In this document: piece by piece, positions 62,218 to 64,000 of the stretch
How positions within the stretch are numbered: the stretch's first letter is position 1
Layout of the letters: each line of letters begins with the position of its first letter
Source of the DNA: Rhodospirillales bacterium URHD0017
GTDB taxonomy: Bacteria; Pseudomonadota; Alphaproteobacteria; Reyranellales; Reyranellaceae
NCBI GenBank assembly: GCA_900110395.1
Contig: FODP01000022.1
Coordinates: forward strand, 47,632 to 111,631
DNA: 64,000 bases
Direction: 5' to 3'
Notes under the pieces: model-generated
Told to the model about the DNA's origin: nothing
The model's input: only the letters and a program-made list of their open reading frames with translations
Database searches by the model: none
Position numbers and translations under genes: made by a program

Positions 62218-62547
62218 ATGATCGATTCCAAGGGCGACCTCACCTCGGCCGATGCGATGACACTGTTGGATGTACTAGCTGGCGCGGGGAGCGCTATCGT
62301 ACAGAAAGCTGTTCGTTGGCCCGCAGTACAGTCTTCCATGACCGGCGAAGAGCTGCTGGCGGTGTGTTTCAAGATCAGGGCCTACCATGAGCAAGGGCCT
62401 GTCGGTGCCTTGGCGATCGTCTGCACCCCCGAACAGATCGTAGAGTTTGCCCGCCTGTTGGGCGCACTCGCTGCCGCCGACCGGCCCATCAAGATGTTTT
62501 CCGGTCTGAGACAGGCGCACAGTTGGCTGGGCTACCAGAAAAGTTAA
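62218..62547 (+). CDS. Conserved hypothetical protein, SpoIIAA/STAS-like
   Basis: It is 109 residues. MIDSKGDLTSADAMTLLDVLAGAG, then VQSSMTGEELLAVCFKIRAYHEQ, GPVGALAIVCTPEQIVEFARLLGALA and AADRPIKMFSGLRQAHSWLG. The alternating pattern and the C-terminal PI.MF..L..A..WL fit a small STAS-like (SpoIIAA-like) family common in Bradyrhizobium-type genomes, where it occurs as a stand-alone protein of unknown function. The frame is intact and codon use looks normal, so I regard it as a real gene. Confidence 0.6.
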   Translation: MIDSKGDLTSADAMTLLDVLAGAGSAIVQKAVRWPAVQSSMTGEELLAVCFKIRAYHEQGPVGALAIVCTPEQIVEFARLLGALAAADRPIKMFSGLRQAHSWLGYQKS

Positions 62548-63180
62548 TGCCTGTTGGGCGGTGGGGTATGCTTCCGTTTGTTGGCGTTCAGTTGGACAGG
62601 GAAGCGGGTGCGCTGGAGCGAGGCAGAACAACCCGCCCTCCAAGAGCCAGACGACTATCGCCAGACAGTGCAAATAATCAGAGTGTGCACGGGTCACCCC
62701 GAGGTCACGCTTAGGCGCTCGCAATCTCCGGCCTGAGGCACCAAGCTATAGATCAGCCAGCGAGGCGGTCCCCCAAGCCAGCCTAGCTGGTCAGGTTCGG
62801 CCCTGTGCCTTCTCTCTTCCCACACATCCCACCAAGGAGAAGCCACAGGGCCGCAGCCGATCCGCGCCCGCAAGAGCTGCGGGACCGGACGCAGCATCAT
62901 GTTGCTGGCGCTGTGTCGGTAAGATGCCGGACTCTGTGGAAGAGCGGAGGCCGACCCTGCACAGTCCAATATCCGTTAGCATCTGCCAGCGAGGGCGGTT
63001 CAATGATGGGCGTAGCCACAGGCTCTCCCATTTGTTGCTCCCATCCAACAGTCCTACGCCTTTGCACCGTCCCGGAACGTCACTCGCGAATTATCACGCG
63101 TTAAGTTGGCTGCATGCCAATGTCGGACTCTTGCTTGCGTGCCAAGGATGCAACGAAACCATGAGATCGTATGCGACGAT
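62548..63180. other. Gene-poor stretch
   Basis: No supported gene. Frames on both strands are short and lack motifs. Confidence 0.5.
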
Positions 63181-63223
63181 TGTCACTCACTACCTCTAAA
63201 GAATGTCACCCACTACCTCTAAA
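63181..63223. repeat. Pair of 20-bp direct repeats (transposon-end-like)
   Basis: tgtcactcactacctctaaa (63181-63200) and tgtcacccactacctctaaa (63204-63223) differ at one base and are 23 bp apart. Multiple direct repeats starting TGT next to a transposase-like tail resemble the ends of IS21-type elements; that assignment is inference. Confidence 0.55.
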
Positions 63224-63226
63224 GGG

Positions 63227-63436
63227 CTAGTCCGCGAAGACGCCGGTTGCGATCAAGCGATCAGCGCGGTGGCAAGCTCGCCGCGTTTGCGGCGCCGCGG
63301 CGTCACAGCCAGCGCCGGTGCGAGGGCAAACGCCGGCGGCTTCACTGGCGGCCTGCGGCGTTTGCCCACTGACAATCATTTTGGCCAACCGCTCTCGACC
63401 GAGCGGCGTCAGGCGGGCATTCTTATGGATGTCCAT
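63227..63436 (-). pseudogene. IS481-family transposase N-terminal fragment
   Basis: The reverse frame from 63436 begins MDIHKNARLTPLGRERLAKM and continues IVSGQTPQAASEAAGVCPRT, the characteristic helix-turn-helix start of IS481 transposases (M.IHKNARLTP.GRER). At about 63305 the similarity stops; the catalytic DDE domain is absent. The following DNA could encode, in another frame, a basic tail PALAVTPRRRKRGELATALIA that may belong to a different element, so this looks like a junction of two broken insertion sequences. Confidence 0.65.
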
Positions 63437-63505
63437 TCGGCTCTCCCAAGGAACGTTTGACGTCTCGACAACATCAGCTTCCTCGGCCTGAGCCGGATGG
63501 ACAAC

Positions 63506-64000
63506 CTATTGAAAGCTCACATCTAGCGAAGGGTGATACGCGTTGCCTCTTTCGATCGACCCTTTGGGCTGCCGGCTTTGAACATAGCCTTGCTGCAGAA
63601 CTGGGGGACGCCACACGGCAGGCGATCGTTCGGCTGGCGTCGGGGTGCTCTCGATCTTGACCTGCCAGTGTGACAGCAGCTGCGGCATATTGAGATAGTT
63701 GCCGTCGAAACTGGCCAACCCGGCGAGCCGTTCTCTGTCGACCACTTTGATGGCGCGGCCCTCTTTCGACAGGATATTCAGCCTGCGCAGCTCCTGGAAG
63801 GTGCGATTGATGTGGACGATCGAAAGTCCCGCCGCATCTGCCAGGTCCATCTGGGTAAGCGGAATGGTTGGGCTGTTGAGGCCGACCGCTTCGCGCCGAG
63901 CGAGCTGCTCGCACAGGAGATGGGCGACGCGCTGAAGCGCCGGCTGTCGGCCAACGTTGAGCAGCCTTTTGCGGAATATGCTCGCCTCGAGCATGCTGGC
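63506..64000 (-). CDS. Crp/Fnr family regulator, 5' end outside window
   Basis: Only the C-terminal part is visible: dimer helix ASMLEASIFRKRLLNVGRQPA, then the winged helix IPLTQMDLADAAGLSIVHINRTFQELRRLNIL and FDGNYLNMPQLLSHWQVKIE. It is strikingly like the regulator at 57855-58652, which ends a few residues after the equivalent of HWQVKIE. Here the frame runs on about 45 more residues (TPTPAERSPAVW ... SLDVSFQ), so the ancestral stop seems lost or replaced. The frame continues past 64000 without interruption. Confidence 0.82.
   Translation of the reverse strand, partial: ASMLEASIFRKRLLNVGRQPALQRVAHLLCEQLARREAVGLNSPTIPLTQMDLADAAGLSIVHINRTFQELRRLNILSKEGRAIKVVDRERLAGLASFDGNYLNMPQLLSHWQVKIESTPTPAERSPAVWRPPVLQQGYVQSRQPKGSIERGNAYHPSLDVSFQ

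Noticed and set aside
63181..63223. CRISPR repeats
   Set aside because: Only two 20-bp copies separated by three bases, with no spacers and no cas genes; transposon-end repeats are more likely.

Overview
The window is 64 kb of high-GC DNA with alphaproteobacterial gene content: groES-groEL, a fused IorAB-type indolepyruvate oxidoreductase, a CyaC-like heme/iron-sulfur adenylate cyclase, a full C-P lyase (phn) locus, and Hint-domain and serralysin-type repeat remnants. A Reyranella- or Bradyrhizobium-like soil organism fits, but I cannot name a genus from sequence alone. A perfect 16-bp parS palindrome at 20997-21012 argues for a chromosomal segment, possibly near the replication origin.

Positions 1-41 kb are ordinary, densely coding chromosome. 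In order: groEL (3' end outside the window) and groES; a Rieske oxygenase and a short-chain dehydrogenase; an isomerase/OmpA pair; a quinone oxidoreductase; a carbamoyltransferase-DUF5989-SxtJ cassette; a TetR regulator; HAD hydrolase, RecX, ArsC-like protein, CyaC-like cyclase and a TPR protein; a five-gene SBP_bac_5-type ABC transporter translationally coupled to a GH51 arabinofuranosidase; a universal stress protein; indolepyruvate ferredoxin oxidoreductase; AlgH and a peroxiredoxin. Then comes phosphonate catabolism as two convergent operons: phnGHIJKLM-phnN on the + strand, and phnCDEE plus a 2H-phosphoesterase-like gene on the - strand. Each has a Pho-box-like sequence upstream. phnL appears to carry a one-base deletion near its 3' end. 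Several intergenic gaps hold long palindromic (REP-like) repeats.

Positions 41.4-49.5 kb are an orphan type VI secretion effector module: VgrG, a TPR-like putative adaptor, a 1349-residue PAAR-Rhs protein with a C-terminal toxin I do not recognise, and a small helical putative immunity protein. The immunity gene ends inside a remnant of the 3' half of tRNA-Arg(ACG). A second copy of that remnant lies 1.3 kb downstream, the pattern left by integration of a mobile element.

Positions 49.5-64 kb are a gene graveyard: low coding density and many broken genes. They include an FAD monooxygenase fragment, a serine recombinase fragment, a beta-helix/serralysin-type exported protein with many frameshifts, a Hint-domain fragment, IS630 and IS481 transposase remnants, a frameshifted acyl carrier protein and Crp/Fnr fragments. 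Intact galE, ugd (UDP-glucose 6-dehydrogenase) and one Crp/Fnr regulator survive, which suggests a decaying exopolysaccharide/surface-protein locus. A close Crp/Fnr paralogue faces the first one at the window's right edge.
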